A stretch of DNA of 21,764 bases from Ophiothrix spiculata (GCA_000969725.1 JXSR01S022759.1), one strand, 5' to 3'; positions 1 to 10,800 are shown, counted from the first letter of the stretch. Numbers and translations: made by a program. The notes: a model not told the origin generated them from the letters alone.

Positions 1-2116
1 TTTGGGAAAACAAGAGGTCAGGCCGCAAGAGGTAGTTTGTCCGACATGACATATCAAGATCAACCAAATGATCCTTTTTAAATATTCCATCATTAATAAT
101 ACCGCATGTGAAAGAAAACAACTATATATTTATAGTTTTTTTAATGTTCTAGCGTACGATGCGTGTTTCTCCTTTCCCTTATTTGAACTATATATTTGTT
201 AAATTGTACAGTGTGTAAAACGGACTTTGATCTTAAATTAATGATTTCAAGGCATCATAACAATGTGAGAATATTGTTTGTAATCGGTAGGAAGTACAGA
301 TGGTCAAAATGCGAATAAGATATGAAATCGTCTTTATCATGGTAACTAACAATACTTCGGAGTTTACTCTCACACAATCAGCTGAAAGTCGCAATGCAAT
401 GTTGATTTTGAGAAACAACTCATTGGTAAAAAATAGTGACGAATTTTCATGTTTGATGTAGCCTAATTTGCATCAATAGATAAGTTTCGTCACCAAACAT
501 TACCAGGAAACGTTAGTTTTTCAATATTTTTGTAATGAAACTCACAAGAAGCTCGCTTTAATTGTTTCGAGTAACCAGAAACATGGATTGCTACAAAGTG
601 AAAACTACAGTGGTAATTAACTCATGATGATGATTTCCTTTTTGGAAAATATACTGTATATTAAGTACCTGTTGAGCGACAAGATACGATGATTGCCGAG
701 TCCAGATTAAATTTTTATATGAAACTCGACTGTTTTCCTAGAGATAATAGCTAAAATGACTTAATACACAAGAACATCATTATACGGTATATCTAAATTT
801 GGTGAAATTTGCACTAAAATTGGCGGAGATATGAGCTTCTTTGAAATATTGGATTTTTCAAATTTTTGGTTGTCTAAAGCTACTTGCATTCCACTTGTTT
901 TGAATATGTACGTTTTTTTTCCAGAATATCTCATATTTTTCTGAATTGTTAATAGAATAAGGATTGCAAATAAACCAATTTGATATTCCGACGTGTTCTA
1001 GTTCAAAATGACATGCGATTTGAACTTAGGATTTCATTTGGGTTTTATCGTTTCTTTTATTGCATATACTTGATTGATTGTCTTGTATAGCCATAAGTAA
1101 GATACTTCTTGCCATCCATGGTTAAACGACTGGAAAGACTTAGTGACCCGGGAAACGCGAAGTATGCAAAATATGCTTGTTGGAAACACGTGGTAATGGA
1201 AATGCTTGGCCTTGGTTGGTCTATTAGCTTTCGATCATGCGTAGTTGTCTGACTCTAACGCTTCGTGTCACTGTCTTGTTATTTATTATGGGACCTATAG
1301 GGATAGTCTCCTACGTGTGTTATGGGAATTTTTGACCGAGGACTACTAAGTACAAAAGGGGTTATGGGGACGTGCCGCAAATCGGGGATCAAAATCAAGT
1401 TCTCTGGTATTTCAATCGCTCCTTTTTCTTCGCAAAATATGGTATTTTAATGGGTTTTCTTTTCAAAATTTCACAAATGGCCCAAATTGGAGCATTTCTT
1501 CACAAAACTTTAAAAATTTGTGTGGCCCCTAGACCCCTTTTCACACTTTGTCTGCCGCTCCCTAGATTCCCATTTCAAGCACAACCTTTAGTTCAAAATC
1601 CCTACTTAACTTGTAGATCTTTTTTAGTTCACAAGTCCTTTTTTCTTGAAATGTAGTTCTGAAGACCCATTTCATGCCAATTGTTAAAATGTTTGCTTCC
1701 AGAACTCAAGTTGACCCAAAATAGGCCTAATTAGTTTATAAGGGTCATTAAAGGATCACCTTTAGTTTTCAAGAGCCCCTTTCAGAGTCAAACTTCAGTT
1801 CCTTACACCCTTGTTTCAGAATTCTGGGTTACACACTCCTACCAAATCCAAATTTTGAGTGCCCACTGTCGAATTGAAAAAAATAAAATACTCACGAACA
1901 GCACCTGCTTTAAATTTATAGTACACACATTTATTTACTTCAGTACTAAAAATAAGTGATATACATAAATACAATGAACATGATGTATCTGCTATTCTTA
2001 AAGCAACAACATGATTTTTATTGGTTTCACTGAATACACCTCATGTTTGTTACCTAATGCTATGTAGTATAATAATGTGGTAGATAATAAGAAAATGACT
2101 GTTAAATGTTACTTAC
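1..2116. other. No recognised gene; AT-rich flank
   Basis: I see no recognisable coding exon, RNA gene or well-defined transposon. A 94-codon plus-strand frame at 1372-1656 resembles nothing I know and has no splice context. A weak inverted pair (about 421-446 and 483-508, sharing GTGACGAA) could form a short foldback. The stretch at 1285-1660 is less AT-rich than its surroundings and has the look of an old dispersed repeat, but I cannot assign it. Confidence 0.5.
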
Positions 2117-2142
2117 TCGCCTGCCGAAGCTCCTTCTGACAT
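2117..2142 (-). CDS. Candidate first coding exon of an unknown downstream gene
   Basis: On the minus strand, CAAAATG opens a frame MSEGASAG that runs straight into GA|GTAAGT, a perfect splice donor. The sequence just upstream is free of ATG in a good context. If real, this is the short first coding exon of a gene continuing to the left, outside the window. No product can be named from eight residues, and an ATG followed by a donor can occur by chance, so this is a lead only. Confidence 0.2.
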
Positions 2143-2763
2143 TTTGGAAAAAAGAAGGGAGATTACCTCCACTCATGCAGCTTGATATCAAAATCCATAA
2201 AACTGAAGATAATTATTACTATTGTAAAGTTTAGGGTCCACTCTATTCATACATACCAAAATTATTACACTCAGCGTACACGTTACGTTATTATGAGCGA
2301 CCGATATGATAGCCGATGATATTTTACTAACATCAGGTGCAAATTCAAAATGTTGCTAAAAGTCCTAAAGATCAGAATTTCACCGTTTTTTCCTTATATA
2401 GGAAAAATGATAAAATAACATGTTAAGTATAACTTTCAATTTCATATTTTGCAATTTTTTTTCATACTTGTTCAAACTGACGAAATTGTGTTGGTTGGCA
2501 CCATACCTACTAAGCACGAACTTTTTTCGATTTTTTTTTTAAAATTACGAAATATGCAAAAATAACACCAAGAGGTATAATGTGTCAGACTTTCCTCATG
2601 ACTATGTACACTTTAAATAGTTTTTAGAAGATACCACAACATGCACCCCCTCTTAAGCAATTGGCTCCTGACATGTGGAGTGAAAATCAAGTAATAAAAA
2701 CAAAAATGCAGTTTCATTTGCAGATAATAAATAATGAGAAATGTACAAAATATTCAAAGTATA
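2143..2763. other. Non-coding, AT-rich, nothing recognised
   Basis: No frame, inverted repeat or RNA signal stood out. If the candidate exon at 2117-2142 is real, this interval would hold its 5' UTR and promoter, but no TATA box or other core element is obvious. Confidence 0.4.
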
Positions 2764-2987
2764 TACTTTAAAATCTCGATATAGTGCACCTCATGTTTTG
2801 CTCCTAAACATGTTCCTTACCACAATACCAAGAGGTCTACATCACTAATCAGATGCTAAAATGAAAGTTGCATTCGTTATATATCAGAAACAGGCAATCG
2901 ATTTCATATCTTATAAACCGTATAAAAAATATGGGACAAAATGGCAACTGGCTGGGAAAAGGTGCACTATATTGAGATTTTAAAGTA
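2764..2987. mobile_element. Short foldback MITE with 28-bp inverted ends
   Basis: Left end 2764-2791 (TACTTTAAAATCTC, then GATATAGTGCACCT) and right end 2960-2987 are inverted copies with a single difference (G/A at the middle). The 224-bp unit has no coding capacity. The outermost TA on both sides may be a TA target duplication, which would fit a Tc1/mariner-related non-autonomous element. It lies just downstream of the distal terminal exon. Confidence 0.75.
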
Positions 2988-3097
2988 CCTTGGCATCAAT
3001 ATAAAAATTTAAAAAAAATAGCACAGAAAAACATATATTCAAAATATTGTGTCACTATAACCTCCGAAAGGTGTATAGGTTGATTTACATTAAATGC

Positions 3098-3144
3098 TTT
3101 ATTGTGAATCAACAAAAACTCAAGCCTCTTTGCAGATTTTTATT
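3098..3144 (-). terminator. Two AATAAA polyadenylation signals for the distal terminal exon
   Basis: AATAAA occurs on the minus strand at 3139-3144 and again at 3098-3103, about 20 and 60 bp after the TAG of the distal terminal exon. The second is better spaced for use. Their presence means the distal exon could end a transcript by itself, but AT-rich sequence makes chance matches likely. Confidence 0.4.
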
Positions 3145-3164
3145 TTAGGGAAAATGAGTCAGTT

Positions 3165-3343
3165 CTATATTTTGAGGAAAAATCCAATCAAGAAGAGCCA
3201 ATAAGCCACAGCGACCCATATGGAGGTACCAATCAAATCCATAGCCAGATGTTCACTGTGTGTGTCATCTAAAGGCTGCCAGGAGAATGGGAAGTTGTTT
3301 GCAAACAGACCATGACAGGCATACAGCATGATAGAATTCATAC
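3165..3343 (-). CDS. HGSNAT: HGSNAT-like duplicate terminal exon (distal, possible alternative last exon)
   Basis: A second 179-bp exon with the same acceptor phase as 12188-12366, coding 59 residues from GMNSIMLYACHGLF to GFFLKI, then TAG. By eye 33 of 59 residues match the proximal copy with no gaps; the shared core includes PFSW, THSE and LAMDL. The acceptor TTTCTTTATTTCCAG is good, and AATAAA occurs 20 and about 60 bp after the stop. It differs in losing the Glu of the GHE triplet (CHG here) and in a more hydrophobic last helix. I found no second copy of the WWSGAPF exon between 3344 and 12187. It may be an alternative last exon of the gene to the right, the surviving end of a tandem duplicate, or a young relic whose frame happens to be intact. 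Confidence 0.75.
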
Positions 3344-3649
3344 CTGGAAATAAAGAAAATATCCAGAGATTGATATAATTTTCGATGCGTGGGTATTTAA
3401 TTGTGTTCAACAAATGAATAGCGTAACTTGCATTGAGAGTTTGAAGAGAAATCTGTAAGTGTCAAGCCACACAGGAACAGTTGCTCTAAGTAAAAATGTA
3501 GAATGATTTGCTGTGACAAATGATGCCTTAAAAGATAAACAGAATGAACACAACATTGAGCAGAAAATGCGAGTCTTCAAATTTTCCCTTTTTAAGTCAA
3601 AGTAACCCTAAGTTTAGAATCATTATAGTATGGATTGAGTATTCAAAAC

Positions 3650-3858
3650 CTTTAAAATTTTGCTTATACTTGAGGACTAATGCTTATACTAGTATGTGTT
3701 TACATAATGATTGTATATGCACCTTGATTGAAGGACTTATCCTAATATTAATGTGTGTTAAAGCCCCAGTTGTCCCCAAACTCAACATGAAAAAGAGCTA
3801 GGTAACCATTAGGGGCCGATCCCTTTATCAATGTGTGTTTAAACAATGATTGTATATA
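3650..3858 (+). repeat. Minisatellite, left eroded segment
   Basis: About three decayed units of the minisatellite that continues at 4912. The clearest is 3812-3858, with CCCTTTATCAATGTGTG, TTTAAACAATGATTG and a TATATA end. The array is cut at 3857-3858 (TA) by the Tc1/mariner element. Confidence 0.7.
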
Positions 3859-4911
3859 CCACGCGAGTCAAAAAAACTGCAATAATTAGATGGAAGCCAT
3901 ATTGTAATAACAAAAGTAATTTCGAACAACAAATATTAATTTCTAAATAGGTCATGGATTAAGCTTCCAAACGGTGAAAGAATGGTGAAAATTGATAAAG
4001 GCGTTGCAAAGATATCCTTATTTGATTATTATAGTATGAAAACAGTTCTGTCCAAATGAGCATGCCTCGTCAAACGAGTAAGTACCAATATTGGATTGAA
4101 TCTCTTGCCAACACCTCTTAAATAATAACACAAACCGATTACCTTGCTCCAGTGATCTGAAGGTTATCGCCTCTTAATCTATTAATTTACATTTAAAAGA
4201 TAATTTAGGCGGTCTTTCCAAGTTCAAAACAACAAGTGTGGGGGTACTGTCTAAGAAGGGAGGGCTTATCAATCAGTCATTGCTCACCAACGACAAACAT
4301 GCTCTAATTGCTGATGTTTATTTTGCAACCAAATCTCATGCAGAAGTTAAATGGAGTTTCCGGGATGTATTCACACAATCGCGTGTACTATGTGCATCCA
4401 CTATCTAATAATAGAATTCAAGCGAATTCAAAAGAACAGGAACAGTCCGTAACCTAAATAAGGAGTGATCGTGAAGACCGCGAACGGCAAGAAGCATGGT
4501 AAACGTCGAACGCGTTCGTCAGACATTGTCAATGGATCCAGAAGTGAGCTTGCGAAAAAATCCCCTGCCAAACGTGTCCCAGTCCACGTATAACCGTATA
4601 TTGAATTTTCAGGGCCATCAAGCTCAAAAGGCCCTTATCAAGGCATCCAAAAACAAAATAGAAAAGGATAAAGTCATAATTGTGTCCTCCATAAATAAAA
4701 CATTTGCACGACAGTTGGACAGAACTGTTTTTATGCCTTCCTATTCAAATAAGTGTATCTCTACAACGGCTTTATCAATTTTCCCCATTCTTTCACCATT
4801 TTAAAGGTCAATCTGTGATCTATTCAGATATATACATTTCATGTTCATTATATCTCTTGTTCTTAAAATATGGCTCTCATTTAACTATTGCAGTTTTTTT
4901 GACTCACTCGG
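3859..4911 (+). mobile_element. Tc1/mariner-type element with ~197-bp inverted ends, decayed
   Basis: A 1,053-bp element flanked by TA (3857-3858 and 4912-4913). The ends are long inverted repeats, 3859-4055 and 4715-4911. The outer part, GAGTCAAAAAAACTGCAATA, is identical in both, and similarity extends inward to a shared CAGTTCTGTCCAA. Removing the element rejoins TATA with TACACCTT, exactly the sequence of a minisatellite unit, so the insertion point is certain. The TA duplication and the helix-turn-helix remnants inside fit the Tc1/mariner superfamily. The interior is too short for a complete transposase. Confidence 0.9.
4283..4650 (+). pseudogene. Broken Tc1/mariner transposase N-terminus (DNA-binding part)
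   Basis: One frame from 4283 reads KHALIADVYFATKSHAEVKW followed by SFRDVF and meets stops near 4410. A second frame from about 4496 reads NVERVRQTLSMDPEVSLRK, then VSQSTYNRIL. These resemble the two helix-turn-helix modules of mariner-type transposases, where ENIxRVRxAL and an ISxTTVxRIL recognition helix are usual. The pieces are in different frames, with stops between them, and no DDE/D catalytic segment follows; the open frame runs directly into the right inverted end. I judge this a dead internal-deletion copy. Confidence 0.65.
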
Positions 4912-5434
4912 TACACCTTCATTGAGGAACCGGTCCCTATATCAATGTTGGTTTACTAACTATACACCTTGATTGAGGGACCGGTCCCTTCAATGTATGT
5001 TTAAACAATGAGTATATATACACCTTGATTGAGGGACCGGTCCCTATATCAATGTGTGTTTAAACAATGATTGTATATACACCTTGATTGAGGGACTGGT
5101 CCCTATATCAATGTGTGTTTAAACAATAATTGTAAATCCACCTTGATTGAGGAACCGGTCCCTATATCAATGTGTGTGTATAAACAATGATTGTATAAAA
5201 CACCTTGATTGAGGGGTTGGTCCCTATATCAATGTGTGTTTAAACAATGATTGTATATACACTTTGATTGAGGGGCCGGGCCCTTTTAAAAAAATGATTG
5301 TATATACACCTTATTTGAGGGACAGATCCCTATATCAATAAATAATGATTGTACATCTTGATTGACGGGCCGGGCCCTATATCAATGTGTGTTTAAACAA
5401 TGATTGTATTATATACACCTTGATTGAGGGACAG
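4912..5434 (+). repeat. Minisatellite, main array (~58-bp unit, about 10 copies)
   Basis: About ten head-to-tail units of 46-62 bp. The unit reads CACCTTGATTGAGGGACC, GGTCCCTATATCAATG, TGTGTTTAAACAATG and ATTGTATATA. Each intact unit holds the palindrome GGGACCGGTCCC inside a wider dyad (TTGAT on the left, ATCAA on the right) and a second palindrome GTTTAAAC. Units diverge by substitutions (GGGCCGGGCCC, GGGACTGGTCCC) and small deletions. The last unit is cut by the element beginning at 5435. Confidence 0.9.
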
Positions 5435-5457
5435 GGCCATATTCATAAAACTCCCTT

Positions 5458-5530
5458 ACACTTAAAGTGCAATTTACACACTTTAAGTGTAAGTGTAACA
5501 CTTAAACTTAAGTGTTTCACTTAACTTTAA
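5458..5530. repeat. Subterminal cluster of CACTTAAGTG-type palindromes
   Basis: Within about 70 bp there are repeated versions of CACTTAAAGTG, CACTTTAAGTG, ACACTTAA and ACTTAAGTG in both orientations. Arrays of short subterminal motifs in DNA transposons are often transposase-binding sites. A related CTTAAGTGTG stands next to the right end. Confidence 0.6.
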
Positions 5531-5724
5531 AGATGAATTTCTGCTTTATTGTTGTGTGTCATTTTTGTTCTTTTTAAATGCAATTTTCAGTGCAAAACTG
5601 CGAACTATAATTTGTAAAAATTATTTCCATTAATCTGACTCTCTTACGTACGTCACACTTGAAGTGTTTTCTTCTATTAAAAAGCAAATTATGTAAAACC
5701 TATGCTATAGAATACCCATGTGAC

Positions 5725-5775
5725 TTAAGGGCAACTTTTCATGGTCTCCAATGTCCCCTTAAAAGTTGCCCTTAA
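5725..5775. repeat. Perfect 15-bp hairpin inside the transposon
   Basis: TTAAGGGCAACTTTT at 5725-5739 is followed after 21 bp by its exact reverse complement at 5761-5775. Related TTAAGGG and CCCTTAA pieces continue to about 5900. Confidence 0.75.
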
Positions 5776-6807
5776 AATTATAAGAGTTAAGGGATTCCCT
5801 TAAATATTTGTTCATTTAAGTGCAACTCTAAGAGTTTACCTTAAAATTCAGCAGTTTGAAGGGAAACTCTTAAAAAAAAGTGCACTTAAGGGGCCTGTTA
5901 ATCCCGGCCGTTTGTTCTAAAGCAGAATTTAGTTTTTCTGCATTTTATGATACTTCAGCATGTTACCTTTTATTACAGACAATAACATACTACAAAACAA
6001 AACTTTTAAACTTATAGGTAAAATTAAAAGATTATTTTGACATTTTACAGTAAAAAAACATGTGGCTGTTGGTGGGAAAATAAGGGCATAGATACAAGTC
6101 CTGTATTTTGCGTTTAGGTTGCGTGTTTTGATGTGCGTGCCTTTTTGCGTGGCAACAAGTACTGCATGCGCGGTTGAACGCGTTGCGTTATGTTCTTGCA
6201 TGAGCACATTTATTAAAATCCCGCAATAAACTTGTCAATGTTGTAAACAAAGACCAAATAATTGAACATTGGTATTTTAGATTTCTTTCAGTATTTACAA
6301 AATAAGGAGCTTAAAATTGGATCTGAAAGTTGAGCACAATACTTACCAATAATATCAATTACATAATAAGTTTTCATGTCTGATACCCAAGCTTTAGACC
6401 TCAAAAATCATGGGTTTTAGGTCAAAATGTGCGATTTCTTTGTTAAACATGGGATTTCTCCTTTTCAGTTTTGATGAGAAAACATGATTTTTTCGGGGAA
6501 CGTAACTAAAAAGTACAAGGAAAGGTTTTTCAACCATTATGTAGAGTAAATCAAAATCTGCGATCCTAGATAATTTTGTGCAGTTTCCAAAAAACTATAT
6601 GTGATAAAATGACAGTAACAATTTTTTTAGTTACTTTTCCAGAAAAATGTTTAAGCAAAATAACTGTTTTTTGCTATTTTTTTCCAAATATGGTCATTTT
6701 TGAACCAAACCAATAGCATAAGCAGATTCCTTGTCAAATTTCCTTTCTAGAAATGTATACTTTTAAAGTCAAAATATAAGCCTTAAGTGTGCTTTATGAA
6801 TACGGCC

Positions 6808-6985
6808 TCTGGCCCCTATATCAATGTGTGTCTAAACCATGAGTGTATATGCACCTTGATTGAGGGACCGGTCCCTATATCAATGTGTGTTTATACATTT
6901 AGTGTTTATACACCTTGATTGAGGGACCAGCCCCTATTTAAACAATGAGTCCTGGTCCCTATATCAATGTGTGTTGATTATTAGA
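6808..6985 (+). repeat. Minisatellite, right segment (about 3 copies)
   Basis: The same unit resumes directly after the transposon: CCCTATATCAATGTGTG, then CACCTTGATTGAGGGACC twice, with one shortened copy near 6930. It shows that the left, main and right segments were once one array. Confidence 0.85.
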
Positions 6986-7280
6986 TTATTATTCATACAC
7001 TCTGCATGCCATCTAGCCAATCAGAACGCAAGAATATAAAGTACGCAGAGTGCAGTGAAACTTCAAAATGCACTGCACTTTTTGCATTCCGGTTTGCGTG
7101 GTTGGCATTTAATGCGTATAAATGTTTCATTGACTGTTTTGTCGGGTGATTATTTATTTAGTTTAAAAAAGGTTTGGGCTTTGATGGTCATATAAAGGCC
7201 TTATTTCTTTTCACAAAAGATACAATATTATTTTTTCTGTCTGGCAGGTATGAATTAGATTAATAAATTTGCATTCCATT
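6986..7280. other. Unassigned, repeat-like, with CCAAT and TATA matches
   Basis: CCAAT near 7018 and a TATAAA near 7034 precede a GC-richer patch with repeated TGCACTGCAC-like words. No gene follows on the plus strand, so I read this as part of an unidentified dispersed repeat and not as a promoter. Confidence 0.3.
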
Positions 7281-7400
7281 AAAATAAAACAAAATCATTG
7301 CACTTGCGGTAAATTTTGATTGCTCTCCAATGCACTTGGTAAAATAAGACAAAATCATTGCACTTGCGGTAAATTTTGATTGCTGTCCAATACACTTGGC
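7281..7400 (+). repeat. 60-bp tandem duplication, two copies
   Basis: Units 7281-7340 and 7341-7400 have exactly the same period and only about four differences. Each begins AAAATAA and contains ATCATTGCACTTGCGG. Similarity at this level suggests a recent duplication. No coding frame makes sense in it. Confidence 0.9.
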
Positions 7401-7538
7401 CCCTAGGGGCCTCGCGAATTGGACAAATCAATATTGACTGCCTGTGCATTGATTTTGACTCATTTGACTCGCAACATAAAATGTGCATTTATGAACCTAT
7501 AAGTAATATTTGTTGTTATTTATTATAGCTAATATTAA

Positions 7539-7876
7539 AGGTACATGTTCCGATCTGGTGAAAATATTAACATACCCTTTTTCCACATTTAAATGAAGGG
7601 TCATCACCTATGTAAAGCAATCGTAAAGTTTCATTTGTATACTTTGAGCCAAATTAATGTTACAAGCAAAAATGTGTTCGAGAAACACCCATAGAGACTA
7701 TTTATTTTTGTTAACAAAATATTCCATTAATTCAGCACATTTTTGACCATATCTCTTCAACGAAACATAATATAGGTGTGAAAATTTACAGGGGTTATGA
7801 GATAAATATGCACTTTCATGGGGTATCAAAATCTCCAATTTGATTTTGTGAGTGAAAGTGATCGGAACACACACCT
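7539..7876. mobile_element. TTAA-flanked MITE
   Basis: The 338-bp unit is flanked by TTAA on both sides (7535-7538 and 7877-7880). Ends are inverted 17-bp repeats, AGGTACATGTTCCGATC on the left and inverted AGGTGTGTGTTCCGATC on the right. A TTAA duplication is typical of piggyBac and Kolobok elements. It carries no transposase. Confidence 0.8.
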
Positions 7877-10800
7877 TTAATGAAATTCTTGTTTCAAACA
7901 TTTATAAAACATGTCAGTAGTGGTAGTTCATTAAGAGTGGTTTGTTTTTGAGTCAATGCACATCATGGTTACAACATGCACATTATGATTACCCAAATCA
8001 TGAAATTTACACAGTTAATTACTTTGGCCATAGCATATATATATATAGTATATTTGGAAGTTAAGCCATTTTTTCATCAAAGATGAAACATTTATTTACA
8101 CTTTCAACAATTCAATTTTATTCATTGATACATACAAATATCACATAAAAATCGTTGATGGTATTTACACCTGTTAAGTACTTTCCAAAGGATGTTTTAA
8201 GTACTTCCCACCATTCAATTCAAACTGTTACTTCCACAGCTTATAAACAACACACGAGTGACCCAACTGCCATAGCCTTATACATAAAACTACTGATGGA
8301 AAAATTGCTATAGAAAATGTATTACATAGTCGAAGTGTGAATAAAAAAGACCTTCAGACAGGGGATACTCACAGCTTGATGTCTATGTAAACAAATACCA
8401 CTTCGACAATATTCTTCATTCCCAAAATACAGTTTGAAAAGGCAGGTAATTCAAAATCTTTACCACACAAATGAATGGAGTAGTGGAGTGACATTGGTGA
8501 ACATGCCATTGAGTTACTCATATTTACTGAAGTGTTGCTGTGTGTTATGGGAAGAGCTTTAATCATCCTTTGAGTACTTTCTAACATGATATTTAACAAT
8601 ATAACAGTCCAGGGGTAACAGTTAGGAAGAATAATCCATTACAAGTACTAATATATGATATGTAAAGTGTAAACACATGACTGAACTTGTTATGACCTTA
8701 TTCCTGGTTAAAAATTACACCTGTTTACATCATGTTGAAATAATGATGTTCATGCTTCTTGAAAACATTAAATAACAAACATGTTACACAGCCAAGTTAT
8801 CATGCTTGAATGATGATGCAACATGCATCTGTAAACATGCAGGTCCACCATTGTAAGCATAGTTCTTTCATCAGACAATGCCAGATTGCAAACAGCAAGA
8901 AAAATGGCATACTTTTTGTTTGGCCACCAACTGTCTTCCAATGCCAGCCAGATCACCTATTGAGCATTCCGGGGGATGAAATTTGGCAATGTACACATGA
9001 TCCAAAACATTCTATATGCATTTCCACCAGAAACTGAACTTCATGTGCTAAATGAAATAAAAACCTCCTCACAGAATGGGTGTAAATAAAATGTTATCTA
9101 AAAACTTCTACTCAACATTGATCAGGAGTACAGTGTGTATCATAATGATAAGTTCTCAACTTTGTGATTTTTTTTACACAAAATCTATAAATGCTTGCAT
9201 AATTTTTTTCACGGATATAAAAAGACCAATTCAATAGTTTCCATTTAAAAAAAGAATTTTGAAAATTGATGCACGCAATCGGACATGACGTCAGTTAGAA
9301 AAAATTATGTCTTTTTACAAACCCGCCACGGGTAATAAATAGCTTATGCCAAAGCAACATATCCATATTGTAAGTGTTTATATGTGATAAGTCGAGTGGA
9401 ACAGCCCAAGATATTTGAAGTAAAATTGTTTCTCATACGGCATCAAAAGCCACAAATTATCAGGAAACGGCTGGGCACAATGAATGTTGTGTGGTGTTTT
9501 TTGCTAGGCAATTTTCAAATTGAATCAAGTTCCGTATAAGTGCATGATTTGCCAATTTGCAACATCTGAAAGTTATTGTTAAATGACAATCAGAAGCATG
9601 CAATAGGCATCACAAAAATTATTGCAAATAGATACCTATAAATATTTTAATAAAAGCATTTCTACAAATTATTTACTGCCCTTAACTTATTTTGTGAAAA
9701 ACATTATAAAGAGACATCTTTATTTAAATAAAAACAGGAGGTATTACCATTTGAAATATAGGTAACATTTTCTATTAAATCAATAGCAAGTATTTAGTAT
9801 AATCATTGAGTTCTTTCTTCATGGAATGAGAAGTCAAAAGAGCTTTCAACATTAGATTTTGGCAATTTTGAAAGTTAAATTATATTTTAAGGTAGAAAAT
9901 ATATATTAAAATCTCTTACAGACGGAGTTACAGATTTCTGTCTTCATTAAAATGGAAAGGCAACAAATCAAATCCGTGGCGAGTTTTCAAAACTGGTGCC
10001 TTTTTACAGAATCCTCCCGTTCTTGGAAACGAAATGACAAAATGCTCTCATTTTTCTTGCAAATTAAAGACAAAGACATGTACTACCAATTCAGATAATT
10101 CCAAGTTTCAAAACGGAACGGGAAGTATTTTTCACATTTATTTATTTTGAGTATTAATAATTTTGATACACCCTGAATATATTTCAGTCTCTTCTGACAA
10201 TGTTCTAACAACACCTCAACAATTCTTGAGGTATGTTGAATTATAAATTAGAATTTCCATCTTATGCTGAAAGCTTGTTTGAAAGTTTAGTTTGTTTTAA
10301 TCTCATTAGGAGAATTTTCATGTTGAAATAATAACACAAAATCATAATAATGTGTATGATTTGGCCCTTTGTGAGATCACTAGTTGATTGTCATACAACC
10401 AATAACAGAATCCTATTACAGGAAAGTTGAACTGCACAGTATCGCAAAGTTCTGGTTCATGATCTTAATACATTTCTAAGTACATACATTTTACTTTTAT
10501 GTACATACATTTTTACTTTACAATAACTTTAAAGTTTTTGATAACTGGCAACACATACATGTAGGAATTCCCAAACTTTCTATTATTGGGCATCATAGCA
10601 CATAATATAATAATTCAAACAGGCTACAGAGTTGTTAATCACAAATCAATGATGCATCCATGTGTCCACATATTTTGCAACTTGAGCATGATAAAAATAA
10701 GCCATGCATCTGATGCAGAGTTGTGGATTTGTGACAAACAATTCCGTAGCATGTTTAAATACCTTTCAACAACGAAAATCTTCCCGAAAACTTATTACGT

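Larger units (their letters stand above)
5435..6807. mobile_element. Non-autonomous DNA transposon with GGCC(A/G)TATTCATAAA ends
   Basis: The 1,373-bp block interrupts the minisatellite. Its left end GGCCATATTCATAAA (5435-5449) and right end (inverted GGCCGTATTCATAAA, 6793-6807) match with one difference. Just inside each end are CTTAAGTG-type motifs. No coding frame resembles a transposase. The target duplication cannot be defined because the flanking units are themselves variable, so the superfamily is open; ends beginning GGCC with a TTCATAAA core recall Harbinger-like MITEs, but that is a guess. Confidence 0.75.

Noticed and set aside
1372..1656. 94-codon plus-strand open frame
   Set aside because: The translation has no motif or family resemblance, the surrounding sequence has no splice or promoter context, and such frames are expected by chance.
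4704..4925. 73-codon plus-strand open frame
   Set aside because: It lies across the right inverted end of the Tc1/mariner element and runs into the minisatellite, so it is read-through of repeat sequence.
5929..6207. 92-codon minus-strand open frame inside the GGCC-ended transposon
   Set aside because: It shows no transposase motif and begins and ends at no meaningful border.
7018..7040. CCAAT and TATAAA words resembling a core promoter
   Set aside because: No gene follows on that strand, and the patch looks like part of a dispersed repeat.
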